Positions 1 to 7,343 of a stretch of 56,791 nt of DNA are shown piece by piece. Each line of letters begins with the position of its first letter. The stretch's first letter is position 1. Source of the DNA: Anaerolineae bacterium. Its GTDB lineage: Bacteria > Chloroflexota > Anaerolineae > 4572-78 > J111. The notes below the pieces were generated by a model. It did not search any database, was not told where the DNA came from, and was given only the letters and a program-made list of their open reading frames with translations. Made by a program: the position numbers and the translations under genes. The stretch spans positions 1 to 56,791 of the forward strand of contig JAGRBY010000002.1 in NCBI GenBank assembly GCA_020433835.1, written 5' to 3'.

Positions 1-142
1 TAGCTTTAAGTTCGGCTAACCACTTCTGATGCTCTTTAAGATTGCGCTTGGCAAAGTCAAGGCGGTTTCGATGTCGTTCCACTTCCTCTTGAATGATCGT
101 GACTTTGCGCTCTAACCACTTGATTTTTTCTTGCTTGCTCAT
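1..142 (-). CDS. Partial small charged protein of the phage-derived island
   Basis: The reading frame starts at an ATG at 142-140 and runs leftward off the window, giving at least 47 residues beginning MSKQEKIKWLERK. The visible part is rich in K, E, R and Q with a heptad-like spacing, so a coiled coil is likely. Its start codon overlaps the stop of the upstream gene (139-435) in an ATGA arrangement, which indicates translational coupling in one minus-strand operon. I do not recognise the family; function unknown. Confidence 0.6.
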   Translation of the reverse strand, partial: MSKQEKIKWLERKVTIIQEEVERHRNRLDFAKRNLKEHQKWLAELKA

Positions 143-435
143 TTTGCCACCTCGATCAACTTAGAATCGCGTGGTAATTTGTGGACAGTAGACAAACCGA
201 AGTCAACGATCATTCCGTCCTTATCGGCTTCTAATATCTTGCCAATCGTACCAGCCGGAATGACAAAGCCGGTTATAACGGAGCGTAGATCAACCGCTGC
301 TCGAACAGTCAACAGGTCGTCTTTCGTGAGCCAGGTTGCGCCCTGTTCGGTTAATTGGCCGATGTCGGCTAGAACTTTTGTTTGGGTGTTTAATTGCCCG
401 TTGTGGGCGTGTGGGGTAGAATTTTGATTAGACAT
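139..435 (-). CDS. Small hypothetical protein, phage-derived island
   Basis: 98 residues with no signal peptide or membrane segment. The centre carries short hydrophobic beta-like stretches (VITGFVIPAGTIGKILEADK, then MIVDFGLSTV), which resembles a small SH3-like or KOW-like barrel; this is only an impression. A clear AGGAG ribosome site precedes the ATG. The stop overlaps the next gene by ATGA, so both are probably translated together. Upstream on the same strand is the ribbon-helix-helix gene, separated by a stable hairpin (471-505). Function unknown. Confidence 0.6.
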   Translation of the reverse strand: MSNQNSTPHAHNGQLNTQTKVLADIGQLTEQGATWLTKDDLLTVRAAVDLRSVITGFVIPAGTIGKILEADKDGMIVDFGLSTVHKLPRDSKLIEVAK

Positions 436-470
436 TGCACATACTCCTATTAAGTCTATGTGTGGTGTTA

Positions 471-505
471 GAAACGTCTCAGGGTTACCGGCCCTGGGGC
501 GTTTC
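471..505. repeat. Stable inverted repeat between two minus-strand genes
   Basis: Arms 471-484 and 492-505 pair over 14 positions, the three non-Watson-Crick positions being read as G-U wobble on one strand; the loop is 7 nt. It lies in the 74-bp gap after the ribbon-helix-helix gene. No T-run follows on either strand, so it fits an attenuator or mRNA-processing hairpin better than a classical terminator. Confidence 0.5.
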
Positions 506-509
506 GTGT

Positions 510-677
510 TTAGTTGGCTTGTCTTACTTTTGGTTTTTCAACTTCCCGCCGCTGCGCTTCCTGCTCCAACAAGCGCCGGATGACCGCCGATTGTGTCCGG
601 TCATCCTGTTCAGCCAGTCGTACCAAAATAGCCTTTTGCGACGGCTCAAGAACTACTGACATAATAACTTTTTCCAT
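510..677 (-). CDS. Ribbon-helix-helix (CopG/Arc-like) small DNA-binding protein
   Basis: 55 residues, start MEKVIMSVVLEPSQKAILVR. The order is a short N-terminal beta strand (KVIMSVVL), helix A (PSQKAILVRLAEQDD), a turn, and helix B (TQSAVIRRLLEQEAQRR), which is the RHH plan; the RTQSAVIRRLL stretch is typical of CopG-like proteins. An AGGAG ribosome site lies 8 nt before the ATG. It is the first gene behind the minus-strand promoter at 726-755 and is divergent from the XRE repressor at 783. Likely role: transcriptional regulator or antitoxin-like factor of the mobile element. No toxin partner is obvious; the next two genes downstream are unknowns. Confidence 0.7.
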   Translation of the reverse strand: MEKVIMSVVLEPSQKAILVRLAEQDDRTQSAVIRRLLEQEAQRREVEKPKVRQAN

Positions 678-720
678 TAGTTGCGCTCCTGTGATCGCTA
701 AAGAAATCGTTTAATTTCAT

Positions 721-776
721 AAACAATCATACCATAACCATTGTTAATTTGTCAATAATGAGTTTTCAAATAAAAT
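721..776. promoter_or_regulatory. Divergent promoter/operator region between RHH and XRE genes
   Basis: Minus strand: -35 TTGACA at 755-750 and -10 TATGAT at 731-726, with an 18-bp spacer. Plus strand: a weaker -35 TTGTCA at 749-754 and -10 TAAAAT at 771-776, only 6 nt before the XRE start codon, so that mRNA would be leaderless. A palindrome AACAAT-N12-ATTGTT (722-745) covers the minus-strand -10, and the -35 boxes of both promoters overlap. This is the expected geometry of a repressor-controlled phage-type switch. Confidence 0.65.
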
Positions 777-782
777 CAGGCA

Positions 783-1112
783 ATGACATTTAGCGATTGG
801 ATAGCCGAAGAGTTAAAGGCGAGAGATATAAGCCAACGCCAGTTGGCAAAATTAGCAGGGATTGCCCAAGGTCACTTGTCCAATGTTCTGACCGGTAAAA
901 GGGCGTTAACCGCCGATATGGTTATTCAAATTGCTAATGCTTTGGAAGTATCGCCAGTTGTAGCACTCACCAAGGCCGGTATATTGCCACCACAAGAGCA
1001 AGCCGACATAAATATCACGCTCCAAGAACTAATGGACATTGCCCGCCAATTGCCCGAAGATGCCCAGCAAGAGCTGCTTGATTATGCCCGGTTCAAGTTC
1101 CGGCGGAGTTAG
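783..1112 (+). CDS. XRE-family helix-turn-helix repressor
   Basis: 109 residues. Residues about 5-60 form an HTH_3/Cro-CI domain: ISQRQLAKLAGIAQGHLSNV is the helix-turn-helix and the fold continues to LEVSPVVAL. The C-terminal tail (LPEDAQQELLDYARF) is the short acidic helix often seen after XRE domains and may serve dimerisation. There is no S24 peptidase domain, so it would not be a LexA-type cleavable repressor. It is divergent from the RHH gene over a palindrome, consistent with autoregulation and repression of the minus-strand operon. The start is fixed by the -10 box ending 6 nt upstream. Confidence 0.85.
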   Translation: MTFSDWIAEELKARDISQRQLAKLAGIAQGHLSNVLTGKRALTADMVIQIANALEVSPVVALTKAGILPPQEQADINITLQELMDIARQLPEDAQQELLDYARFKFRRS

Positions 1113-1113
1113 T

Positions 1114-1244
1114 GTTACACCTACGGGCGCGGGGGTCTCAGGTGTTAAATTTTTAACACCTGAGTTACCCCTACGGGCGCGGTGAGCACGGTAGTGGAAA
1201 CTTGTATAATATAAACAATTCCAACGTTACCCCTACGGGCGCGG
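1114..1244. repeat. Three direct copies of a 19-bp GC-rich repeat
   Basis: The unit GTTACMCCTACGGGCGCGG (M = A or C) occurs at 1114-1132, 1164-1182 and 1226-1244. Copies 2 and 3 are identical and copy 1 differs at one base. The spacing is 50 and 62 bp and the spacers are unrelated. They fill the gap between convergent genes together with two perfect hairpins. The spacing and short unit do not fit CRISPR. A protein-binding array or nested mobile repeat is possible. Confidence 0.8.
1137..1164. repeat. Perfect 13-bp inverted repeat
   Basis: The arms CTCAGGTGTTAAA and TTTAACACCTGAG meet around a 2-bp centre and sit exactly between the first two copies of the 19-bp repeat. Symmetry of this kind suits a dimeric DNA-binding protein or a cruciform. 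The right arm ends on the first base of repeat copy 2. Confidence 0.7.
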
Positions 1245-1246
1245 TG

Positions 1247-1287
1247 GTGGGGTAGTCCTATCACCGGCCTTGATAGGACTACCCCAC
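1247..1287. terminator. Perfect 17-bp hairpin between convergent genes
   Basis: The stem 1247-1263 pairs with 1271-1287 without mismatch around a 7-nt loop. It lies just past the XRE gene (plus) and 5 bp after the end of the 66-residue minus-strand gene, the usual place of a bidirectional terminator. No T-run follows on either strand, so intrinsic termination is uncertain. Confidence 0.5.
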
Positions 1288-1291
1288 ACAA

Positions 1292-1492
1292 CTACGCAAT
1301 ACTGGCCGTGGGCGTCAATTCCTTGATTGCCGCTTTGCTGCTGTGTGGGTTATAATGGCTGAATAGAGCCGGGCCGCTGGTGAACTGGACGGTTTTACCC
1401 GTGGTTTTGCTTAGCTCAGCTTGCATCTTCTCCAAAATAATCTTTTGTTCGGCTGACTTCTCATTGAACTGTTTAATTAACTCGTCTAACAT
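1292..1492 (-). CDS. Small hypothetical protein (66 aa)
   Basis: The N-terminal half is helical and charged (LDELIKQFNEKSAEQKIILE), likely a coiled coil; the C-terminal half is unstructured and ends in TPTASIA. An AGGAG ribosome site precedes the ATG. It is the last gene of the minus-strand run that begins with the terminase genes and lies 12 bp after its neighbour. Function unknown; a small accessory protein of the element. Confidence 0.55.
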   Translation of the reverse strand: MLDELIKQFNEKSAEQKIILEKMQAELSKTTGKTVQFTSGPALFSHYNPHSSKAAIKELTPTASIA

Positions 1493-1504
1493 TTTGATTG
1501 CTCC

Positions 1505-2224
1505 TTATGCAAAGTTTAATTTAGTTCCGGCATATTCTGCCGATTGTTGATTACTTTTTGGCGTTTCGGCTTCCTTTTCGTTGACGTGGAAGATCGCGCC
1601 TGTCGCGTCCTCATTCCACTGGGAGAGGTATTTAACTATGTCGCCAGACTGCCCGAAAAAGTCCGATTTTTCACCAAACACTTCCAAAGCTGCCTGGTTA
1701 GCCTCTACCCATAGATTTCTGAATTCGTTGTCAACCTGTTCAAACTCTGCTTTGGCCTGCACGAGTTCCGGTGTTTGCTGTGCTGTCTGGTGATCAGAGT
1801 CTAACTGCTTAACCACGCTGCCCGTGTGAGCTTGTCCGGTAAAGCGCTGTTTTATCTGCCCCCGTAAGGATTGCGCCGCCATTTGTTCATAAGGATCGGC
1901 GCTTCGATACCACGCCTCAAAATGCTCTATTTGGCGGAAGTCAGACAACAAACCTTCAACGCGACGGGTGACAAAATTCAGCCGTTCATAATCAATATTC
2001 GGCCCGGTCTTTTGCGCTTCCTTCACCTTGGTACGCGCCTTTTGTATCCGACCGTAAAGGCTGTCAAGTTGCCTTGCTTCACGTTTGACCGCCTCATGAG
2101 CGTTCGCCTTGGCTTGCTCAACTTGCTCTTTCTTGTAAGCCGCTGAATATTTTTGCGCTTCCGGCGACTTCTCCCAATAAATCTTTTGCTCTTGGTAGTG
2201 ATTTGTTGCGTCTTTGATTGACAT
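1505..2224 (-). CDS. Hypothetical helical protein downstream of the terminase
   Basis: 239 residues, very rich in K, E, Q and A and almost entirely helical, with no membrane segment. The first 100 residues (for example EQVEQAKANAHEAVKREARQ) read as coiled coil. It is separated from the terminase gene by 6 bp, so the two are co-transcribed, with AAAGGA upstream of the ATG. A scaffold-like or tail-assembly role is conceivable in a phage setting, but I see no diagnostic motif and make no assignment. Confidence 0.6.
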   Translation of the reverse strand: MSIKDATNHYQEQKIYWEKSPEAQKYSAAYKKEQVEQAKANAHEAVKREARQLDSLYGRIQKARTKVKEAQKTGPNIDYERLNFVTRRVEGLLSDFRQIEHFEAWYRSADPYEQMAAQSLRGQIKQRFTGQAHTGSVVKQLDSDHQTAQQTPELVQAKAEFEQVDNEFRNLWVEANQAALEVFGEKSDFFGQSGDIVKYLSQWNEDATGAIFHVNEKEAETPKSNQQSAEYAGTKLNFA

Positions 2225-2230
2225 GTTTAT

Positions 2231-3793
2231 TTATCCTTTATGTAATAAAATTGTATTAATTGGCTTCTGTTTGCGCCCGGCTTCTACCACGCGCTTCCAA
2301 TAATCTCTAAATTTTTCGCCCGGCATCCGTTCCGGTTCCCCGCCATCATAGAATGGGTTAAATGATTGATACTCGATTTTAACAGGCTCGGTATAACGCG
2401 CTTCGTTCGCGACGTTGGATAAGGCAATGAGGAAGTCTATTTTTAGCCGCCCTCCCTTCTTGAGAAAGATCATATTGTTACCCAATTCCTTGGCATTGGC
2501 CCCGGCGGGTGCATTGTCGATGTCTGAATGAGGATACAAAACAAGCTCACGATTGGCTATCATTTCTGACAAGGCCGTATCTTTCGGCCCTCTTGAACTG
2601 TGCGTCTGTGGGACTTCTATACAAGCAATGCCGACCTTGCGTAAATCTTCAGCCAGGCTCAAGGCTTGATACGGATCGAACCATACGCCCTGTAGGTTGT
2701 AATCATTCTTGACTTGCACAAGATAGGGATAGACGGTTGATTTTAGCTTCAACTTGGTTTTTCTGTCTTTACCCTTCCATACCTTGTGAAATGCCAGCTT
2801 GACGCGGCCCTCTTCAACGTATACGCCAACTAAAGCGCAATCGTCACCACCTGCACTTGTGGCAATATCCAAACCGACATACACAGCGTTACCGCTGCCT
2901 TTGGGTAATGACTTGTGATCGGAGTATATGAGCGCTTGCCATTCTTCAGGCTCGCAAAAGTTGCCAACACCTTCAACGAACAAACATTCAATCATACGGT
3001 TAAACTCAGCCGGTCGTAATGATTTACGCTGACTATCTAACCATTCCTCAGTTTGCCACGGTTGGCGGCAAGTGTGGGACCAAAAGACAAACGTTCTACC
3101 ATTAGCCCAGCAAGCCGGGTTGCCATCCTCATTGACAATGTCGGCAAGCTCTTCAACCGGCTCCCCTTTTAGGCCACTCTCAAGCAGTTCTTGCCATAGT
3201 TCGGACTCACCAGCGTAGCCAGCATAGCCAATCGCAAAGCGCATAGAGTTAAGCCGGGTCGGGTCGGTTTTGTGTTCTGTCCATAGCCGCTGCGCGTCAA
3301 GGTATTGGTAAGCCCACAGTTCGTCAAACAAGGCTAGTGAGAAACGCGAACCGGCTGCGCCTTTGCTGTTGCTTGGTATAGCCTTAACAATGTTGCCATT
3401 GCTAAACGTGACTTCTGTCTTGTTGGGGTCAACCCGTGGTAGATGTGGGTTAGCCTCTACGCTGTCAGCCAAGCTCTTATACATCAAGCTAGCCGCTTGG
3501 TTTTGGGTGTTGCTAGCCATTATGATCGCGCTGTTTGTTTCGCCGTGTAAGGCTACATACTCAGCAACTAACCCGGCAATGGCTGTCTTACCGCTCTTAG
3601 CCGGTTCGCACCACGCTACAGTATCATAAGGCAAGCGCCCGTTATCATCGGGCGTGAAGATATGCTCTAATAATCGGGCGTGATAATCGGCAAGCTTGAT
3701 AGGTGCTGACTTGAGTACCCACTTGCCATCCCGATAACTCCTATCGACATAAAATCCATAACGCGATTGCGCCCATTCAACTATATTTTTCAT
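2231..3793 (-). CDS. Phage terminase large subunit (TerL)
   Basis: 520 residues, full length for the family. The N-terminal ATPase domain has a Walker A at residues about 62-70 (CEPAKSGKT) and a Walker B with the catalytic acidic pair at about 153-158 (LALFDE). The C-terminal half has the RNase H-like nuclease layout: VGLDIATSAGGDDCALVGV supplies the first Asp residues, VWFDPYQ a later one, and a terminal Asp is in RLKIDFLIALSN. The protein would cut concatemeric phage DNA and pump it into procapsids. The upstream small gene (3834-4262) sits where a small terminase is expected. No portal, protease or capsid gene follows within the window, which is unusual and suggests a remnant or a satellite-like element. 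Confidence 0.85.
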   Translation of the reverse strand: MKNIVEWAQSRYGFYVDRSYRDGKWVLKSAPIKLADYHARLLEHIFTPDDNGRLPYDTVAWCEPAKSGKTAIAGLVAEYVALHGETNSAIIMASNTQNQAASLMYKSLADSVEANPHLPRVDPNKTEVTFSNGNIVKAIPSNSKGAAGSRFSLALFDELWAYQYLDAQRLWTEHKTDPTRLNSMRFAIGYAGYAGESELWQELLESGLKGEPVEELADIVNEDGNPACWANGRTFVFWSHTCRQPWQTEEWLDSQRKSLRPAEFNRMIECLFVEGVGNFCEPEEWQALIYSDHKSLPKGSGNAVYVGLDIATSAGGDDCALVGVYVEEGRVKLAFHKVWKGKDRKTKLKLKSTVYPYLVQVKNDYNLQGVWFDPYQALSLAEDLRKVGIACIEVPQTHSSRGPKDTALSEMIANRELVLYPHSDIDNAPAGANAKELGNNMIFLKKGGRLKIDFLIALSNVANEARYTEPVKIEYQSFNPFYDGGEPERMPGEKFRDYWKRVVEAGRKQKPINTILLHKG

Positions 3794-3833
3794 ACGCGGG
3801 TTAACTCCTATTCGTTAGTAAATCGTCTTAAAA

Positions 3834-4262
3834 TCAATCCTGATGCGTCTGAGAGGCTTCTGTACTGTCCTGTAGGATAGCCTCATAATCGAGTGTCTTA
3901 TCATCGGCTTGCAGCTTGGCTAATTCAGCCAATTGATTGATCGCCTTATCATTACGCCAGCCGGATCGCTGGGCTAGCCGTTCGTAGGCTTCAATGTCGC
4001 CTTGCTCCGCTGCCCAGTGCCTAGCGCCCTTGAACCGAACAGACAACAAAACGTTGTCGGCAATCAAGTCAATCATTAAGCCTAATGCGCCGCTTGGCAT
4101 ATCATCGGGATTGAAGCCCAGCGTGTTTACAATATCACGGTGCAATAGCCGGTCATCCTCCGCAAGAGGTAAGCCTTTTTCAATGCGCCGCTCTACACCC
4201 GAAGCGCCGTGTTTTTCGGCTAAGTTGTTGCCTTCGCCTACTGATGTGCTGTTATAAGTCAT
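3834..4262 (-). CDS. Possible small terminase subunit or phage hypothetical
   Basis: 142 residues, acidic, no membrane segment. It is immediately upstream of TerL on the same strand (40-bp gap), the usual place of TerS. The central part (about 60-125) is helical, with GDIEAYERLAQRSGWRNDKA resembling a small helical DNA-binding or oligomerisation core, but no clear N-terminal helix-turn-helix is visible. The assignment rests on position more than on sequence. Confidence 0.5.
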   Translation of the reverse strand: MTYNSTSVGEGNNLAEKHGASGVERRIEKGLPLAEDDRLLHRDIVNTLGFNPDDMPSGALGLMIDLIADNVLLSVRFKGARHWAAEQGDIEAYERLAQRSGWRNDKAINQLAELAKLQADDKTLDYEAILQDSTEASQTHQD

Positions 4263-4588
4263 AAACTAAACCTTAGAATATGTGGATAAAACGCTGATTT
4301 ACCTTACTTTTTAAGCCTCAATAGTGCCTGAAATGTGCCTATTTTGGCCTATTTTACGCTGTTATGTCTACAATCTGCCGGTTTTACTTCGCCTAGCCTC
4401 AGTTATCCGAAGTAAAGCCTTGTCTATTCGTATTAGCAAGCCGGTTAACATTCTCCCGTTTCGCAAGTATGTTGGCTCCATTTGGCTGCAATGATTATGT
4501 CTAGTCATCCCTAACATTGTTTAATTGTTTAATCCTATTGTTTAACGCTAAACAATAGGAACCTATTTATTGTTTAGTTTAGTTCAAT
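4263..4588. other. Non-coding gap between terminase operon and insertion sequence
   Basis: 326 bp without a plausible gene. It is AT-rich and holds the upstream side of the terminase operon. Its right third contains a cluster of TTGTTTA repeats (4517-4577), and the insertion sequence begins directly after these. No strong sigma70-type promoter was recognised for the terminase genes. Confidence 0.6.
4517..4577. repeat. TTGTTTA iteron-like cluster with a perfect hairpin
   Basis: TTGTTTA(A/G) occurs directly at 4517-4524, 4525-4532 (head to tail), 4538-4545 and 4570-4577, and inverted at 4548-4555. Copies 3 and 4 form a perfect inverted repeat with arms 4533-4544 and 4549-4560 around ACGC. Such clusters bind replication initiators or repressors. 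The insertion sequence starts 11 bp further on, so part of the site may have been displaced. Confidence 0.65.
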
Positions 4589-6011
4589 ACCATGGCCAAA
4601 AAATAGCGAAATGAGAGCGGTTGAATACCATGCATTTTTTGTCTCGCCAAAGAAAAAAGCGCAGAAGGAAACAACCGCTCATGCCCGATATAATAGGAGT
4701 TTTACACTGTTTAAGCCAATGTCTCGATAAAACTACACTACGACAATTGAGCTATATTGTGCCAGCCATGTTGGCCATGACGGGACGAGTGACAATGTTA
4801 GGCCTCTCCCGCTGGACAGACAAAGGCGGGAGCTACCGGACCATTCAGCGGTTTTTCAATAGCCCCATTATGTGGGCCAAAGTAAACTGGTTTTTCATTC
4901 GGCATCATCTGCTTGACCCGGCAGATATCATTCTGATTGGCGGTGATGAGAGTGTCGTGACCAAGGCAGGCCAGAAGACTTACGGCCTGGGTCGTTTCTT
5001 CTCGTCACTGTACAGCAAGCCGGTGCCAGGATTATCATTTTTTAGTTTGTCGTTAATCAGTGTCAAAGAGCGCACCTCTTATCCAGTGATGATGGAGCAA
5101 GTGGTCAAAGAAAAAGAAGTAAAGTCGGCCAAAAAGAAATCAGGCCAAAAGGTCAAAAAGCAGAACCAGAAACGAGGCCGACCCAAAGGAAGCAAGAACA
5201 AGAACCGGCGAGAGGTTGAATTGACACCCTATTTACGGCAAATCCAAACGATGCTCACAAGCCTCCTCGTGTTGCTGGGAATTGACCGGCTCCCCGTCTA
5301 CTGCGTTATGGACGGTGCATTTGGCAACAACAATGCTTTACAAATGGTGCGCCAATCTTCCTTGCATCTCATCTCCAAGTTGCGTTATGATGCGGCCCTC
5401 TTCTTCCCGTACGAGGGAGAACAAAAAAAGCGCGGGGCCAATAAAAAATATGGCGCTAAACTTGATTATGACCATATTCCCGACAAACATCTCAAAGAGA
5501 CGACCCTCCGGGATGGTATCCAAACCAACATCTATCAAATGACCATGTGGCACAAACTCATCCCCGCTCAACTCAATATTGTCATCATCCTCAAAACCAA
5601 CCTCAAAACTCAAAAGGTGGCCCGTGTTGTCCTGTTCAGTAGCGACCTGGCCTTGGCGTTTGATAAACTCATCGACTATTATCGTCTCCGTTTCCAAATC
5701 GAATTCAACTTTCGCGATGCCAAACAATTTTGGGGTCTGGAAGATTTTATGAACATTAACCAACTGCCAGTTTGCAATGCGGCTAATCTGGCCATGTTTA
5801 TGGTCAATGTGTCCCACGTCCTAATCCGTCACTTCCGGCCCACCTGTCCCTCTTTCAGTGTCAATGATCTCAAAGCCCGTTTCCGAGGCCATAAATACGT
5901 GACCGAAACATTAAAATTGCTTCCTCATTTGCCAGAGCCTGTTTTTATTGACCTAATATTCGCCAATATCGCTCGCATCGGCAGTATTAATGCCCTTTAG
6001 ATGGCGATGGT
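4589..6011 (+). mobile_element. IS4-type insertion sequence
   Basis: One transposase gene lies between short candidate terminal inverted repeats: 4589-4598 (ACCATGGCCA) and 6002-6011 (TGGCGATGGT), matching at 9 of 10 positions. The match weakens further inward, and no target duplication is obvious, so the exact ends are uncertain. The element lies between the phage-derived island and the first glycosyltransferase gene, and its right end may supply part of a promoter for that gene. Confidence 0.6.
4630..6000 (+). CDS. IS4-like DDE transposase
   Basis: About 456 residues, uninterrupted. Catalytic Asp regions are seen in IILIGGDESVV (first D) and YCVMDGAFGNNN (second D). The third acidic residue lies in YYRLRFQIEFNFRDAK, which fits the Y-x2-R-x3-E-x6-K signature of IS4-type transposases exactly. 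A basic stretch (KKKSGQKVKKQNQKRGRPKG) in the middle is an insertion typical of the family and may bind DNA. A TTG codon at 4621 is in frame, but the ATG at 4630 has better spacing from a GAGAG sequence. The gene looks intact, so the element may still be mobile. Confidence 0.88.
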   Translation: MHFLSRQRKKRRRKQPLMPDIIGVLHCLSQCLDKTTLRQLSYIVPAMLAMTGRVTMLGLSRWTDKGGSYRTIQRFFNSPIMWAKVNWFFIRHHLLDPADIILIGGDESVVTKAGQKTYGLGRFFSSLYSKPVPGLSFFSLSLISVKERTSYPVMMEQVVKEKEVKSAKKKSGQKVKKQNQKRGRPKGSKNKNRREVELTPYLRQIQTMLTSLLVLLGIDRLPVYCVMDGAFGNNNALQMVRQSSLHLISKLRYDAALFFPYEGEQKKRGANKKYGAKLDYDHIPDKHLKETTLRDGIQTNIYQMTMWHKLIPAQLNIVIILKTNLKTQKVARVVLFSSDLALAFDKLIDYYRLRFQIEFNFRDAKQFWGLEDFMNINQLPVCNAANLAMFMVNVSHVLIRHFRPTCPSFSVNDLKARFRGHKYVTETLKLLPHLPEPVFIDLIFANIARIGSINAL

Positions 6012-6039
6012 GATGGTAAATAAAGAACTAATTTATAAT
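6011..6039 (+). promoter_or_regulatory. Possible promoter at the right IS end
   Basis: A perfect -10 TATAAT lies at 6034-6039, with a poor -35 (TGATGG) 17 bp upstream inside the insertion-sequence terminus. Transcription would start near 6046 and run into the first glycosyltransferase gene. Its part in expression is inferred only. Confidence 0.35.
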
Positions 6040-6065
6040 TAAGCATTTTGAGTATTGAACTAAAA

Positions 6066-7310
6066 ATGATTAATGTATTACACATCAATCAAGCTGATAT
6101 AGCTGGTGGTGCTTCAATTGCTGGCTATCGCCTTCATTTAGGTCTACAGTATAAAGGGGTTAATTCCCGATTATTGGTCGGAACCATGACTGCCACCGAT
6201 GCAAATATCACTCCAATACCCTCTTGGTCTTGGGCAGATATTCTACTCCACCAAGCTACGAAACGTTTAGGGCTTAATAACACCAACTTTTTAAGTACCT
6301 TTACCGTATCTAACCATCCCTTTTTTCAAGAAGCTGACATCCTGAATTTTCACAATCTGCATGGTTATTTTAACTATCTGGCGCTTCCTCATCTAACCAA
6401 AAACAAACCAGCTATTTTTACGTTACACGATATGTGGAGTTTTACCGGTCATTGTACATACAGTTATGATTGCAACCGATGGATAAATGGTTGTGGCAAC
6501 TGCCCTTATCCAGAAATTCATCTAGCTATTCAAAGAGATAGCACTAATCTAGAATGGAAACTTAAAACTTGGGTTTATAAGCACTTCAATGGCATTGTTG
6601 TCGCGCCTAGCCAGTGGCTAACCAAATTAGCTCAACAAAGTATTCTAAATTGCCTCCCCATTTATCACATCCCATATGGTATTGATACAACTGCTTACCA
6701 CCCTCTTAATCCTGACCAATGCCGCAATGAATTAGGTATTCCAAAAGATAAATATGTATTAATGTTTAGTGCTGCTAACCTAGATGATTTCCGTAAAGGA
6801 GGAGATCTACTACTGGGGGCTTTATCAAATTTACCAGAGTCAATAAAAAACGAAACTGTCTTATTAACTGTAGGCGCTATAGGAAAAAATTTATTTAAAT
6901 TAACTGAAATAGAAACACTAAATCTAGGTTATCTTACAGAAGACAGACAAAAGGCAGTGGCATATTCTGCAGCTGATCTTTTTATATTGCCATCGCGTGC
7001 TGACAACTTACCAATCGTTCTACAAGAAAGTATGTCATGTGGCACACCAATGGTTGCTTTCAATATTGGCGGAGTTTCTGATCTTGTTCACTCCGGGGTT
7101 ACCGGTTATTTGGCCGAACCAGAACAAGCTAGTGATATGTGTAATGGTATAATACGATTACTCGAAGACAAACAGCTACGTAAGCAAATGGAGCAGAATT
7201 GTAGAGATTTGATCTTAAAAGAATATACCTTAGACCTTCAAGCTCAACGTTACATCGAACTTTATCACCAAATCTTACATCCAACTAACAAAATTAAAAC
7301 TGATATTTAA
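6066..7310 (+). CDS. GT4-family glycosyltransferase
   Basis: 414 residues. It begins MINVLHINQADIAGGASIAG, the N-terminal Rossmann strand of GT-B enzymes, followed by the conserved HDMWSFTGHCTY block and the Cys-containing GCGNCPYP motif common in polysaccharide GT4 enzymes. The nucleotide-sugar motif is DNLPIVLQESMSCGTPMVAF at about 325-345, with the E of the EX7E pair in QES. The in-frame TTG at 6048 would add six residues; the ATG at 6066 aligns better with relatives. It is the first gene of the exopolysaccharide locus, follows the insertion sequence by 65 bp, and is visibly AT-richer than the genes after 9.5 kb. Donor and acceptor unknown. Confidence 0.85.
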   Translation: MINVLHINQADIAGGASIAGYRLHLGLQYKGVNSRLLVGTMTATDANITPIPSWSWADILLHQATKRLGLNNTNFLSTFTVSNHPFFQEADILNFHNLHGYFNYLALPHLTKNKPAIFTLHDMWSFTGHCTYSYDCNRWINGCGNCPYPEIHLAIQRDSTNLEWKLKTWVYKHFNGIVVAPSQWLTKLAQQSILNCLPIYHIPYGIDTTAYHPLNPDQCRNELGIPKDKYVLMFSAANLDDFRKGGDLLLGALSNLPESIKNETVLLTVGAIGKNLFKLTEIETLNLGYLTEDRQKAVAYSAADLFILPSRADNLPIVLQESMSCGTPMVAFNIGGVSDLVHSGVTGYLAEPEQASDMCNGIIRLLEDKQLRKQMEQNCRDLILKEYTLDLQAQRYIELYHQILHPTNKIKTDI

Positions 7311-7343
7311 ACCGCCGCATTGTCGTATTACATTGATTAAAAT

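Noticed and set aside
435..714. Plus-strand ORFs over the RHH gene
   Set aside because: No ribosome site; the minus-strand 55-codon frame has an RHH pattern, promoter and AGGAG.
1114..1244. Short CRISPR-like array
   Set aside because: Only three 19-bp units with unequal 31- and 43-bp spacers, and palindromes within a spacer; no cas genes.
5338..5817. 159-residue antisense ORF in the transposase
   Set aside because: Complete overlap with the transposase that has intact catalytic motifs.
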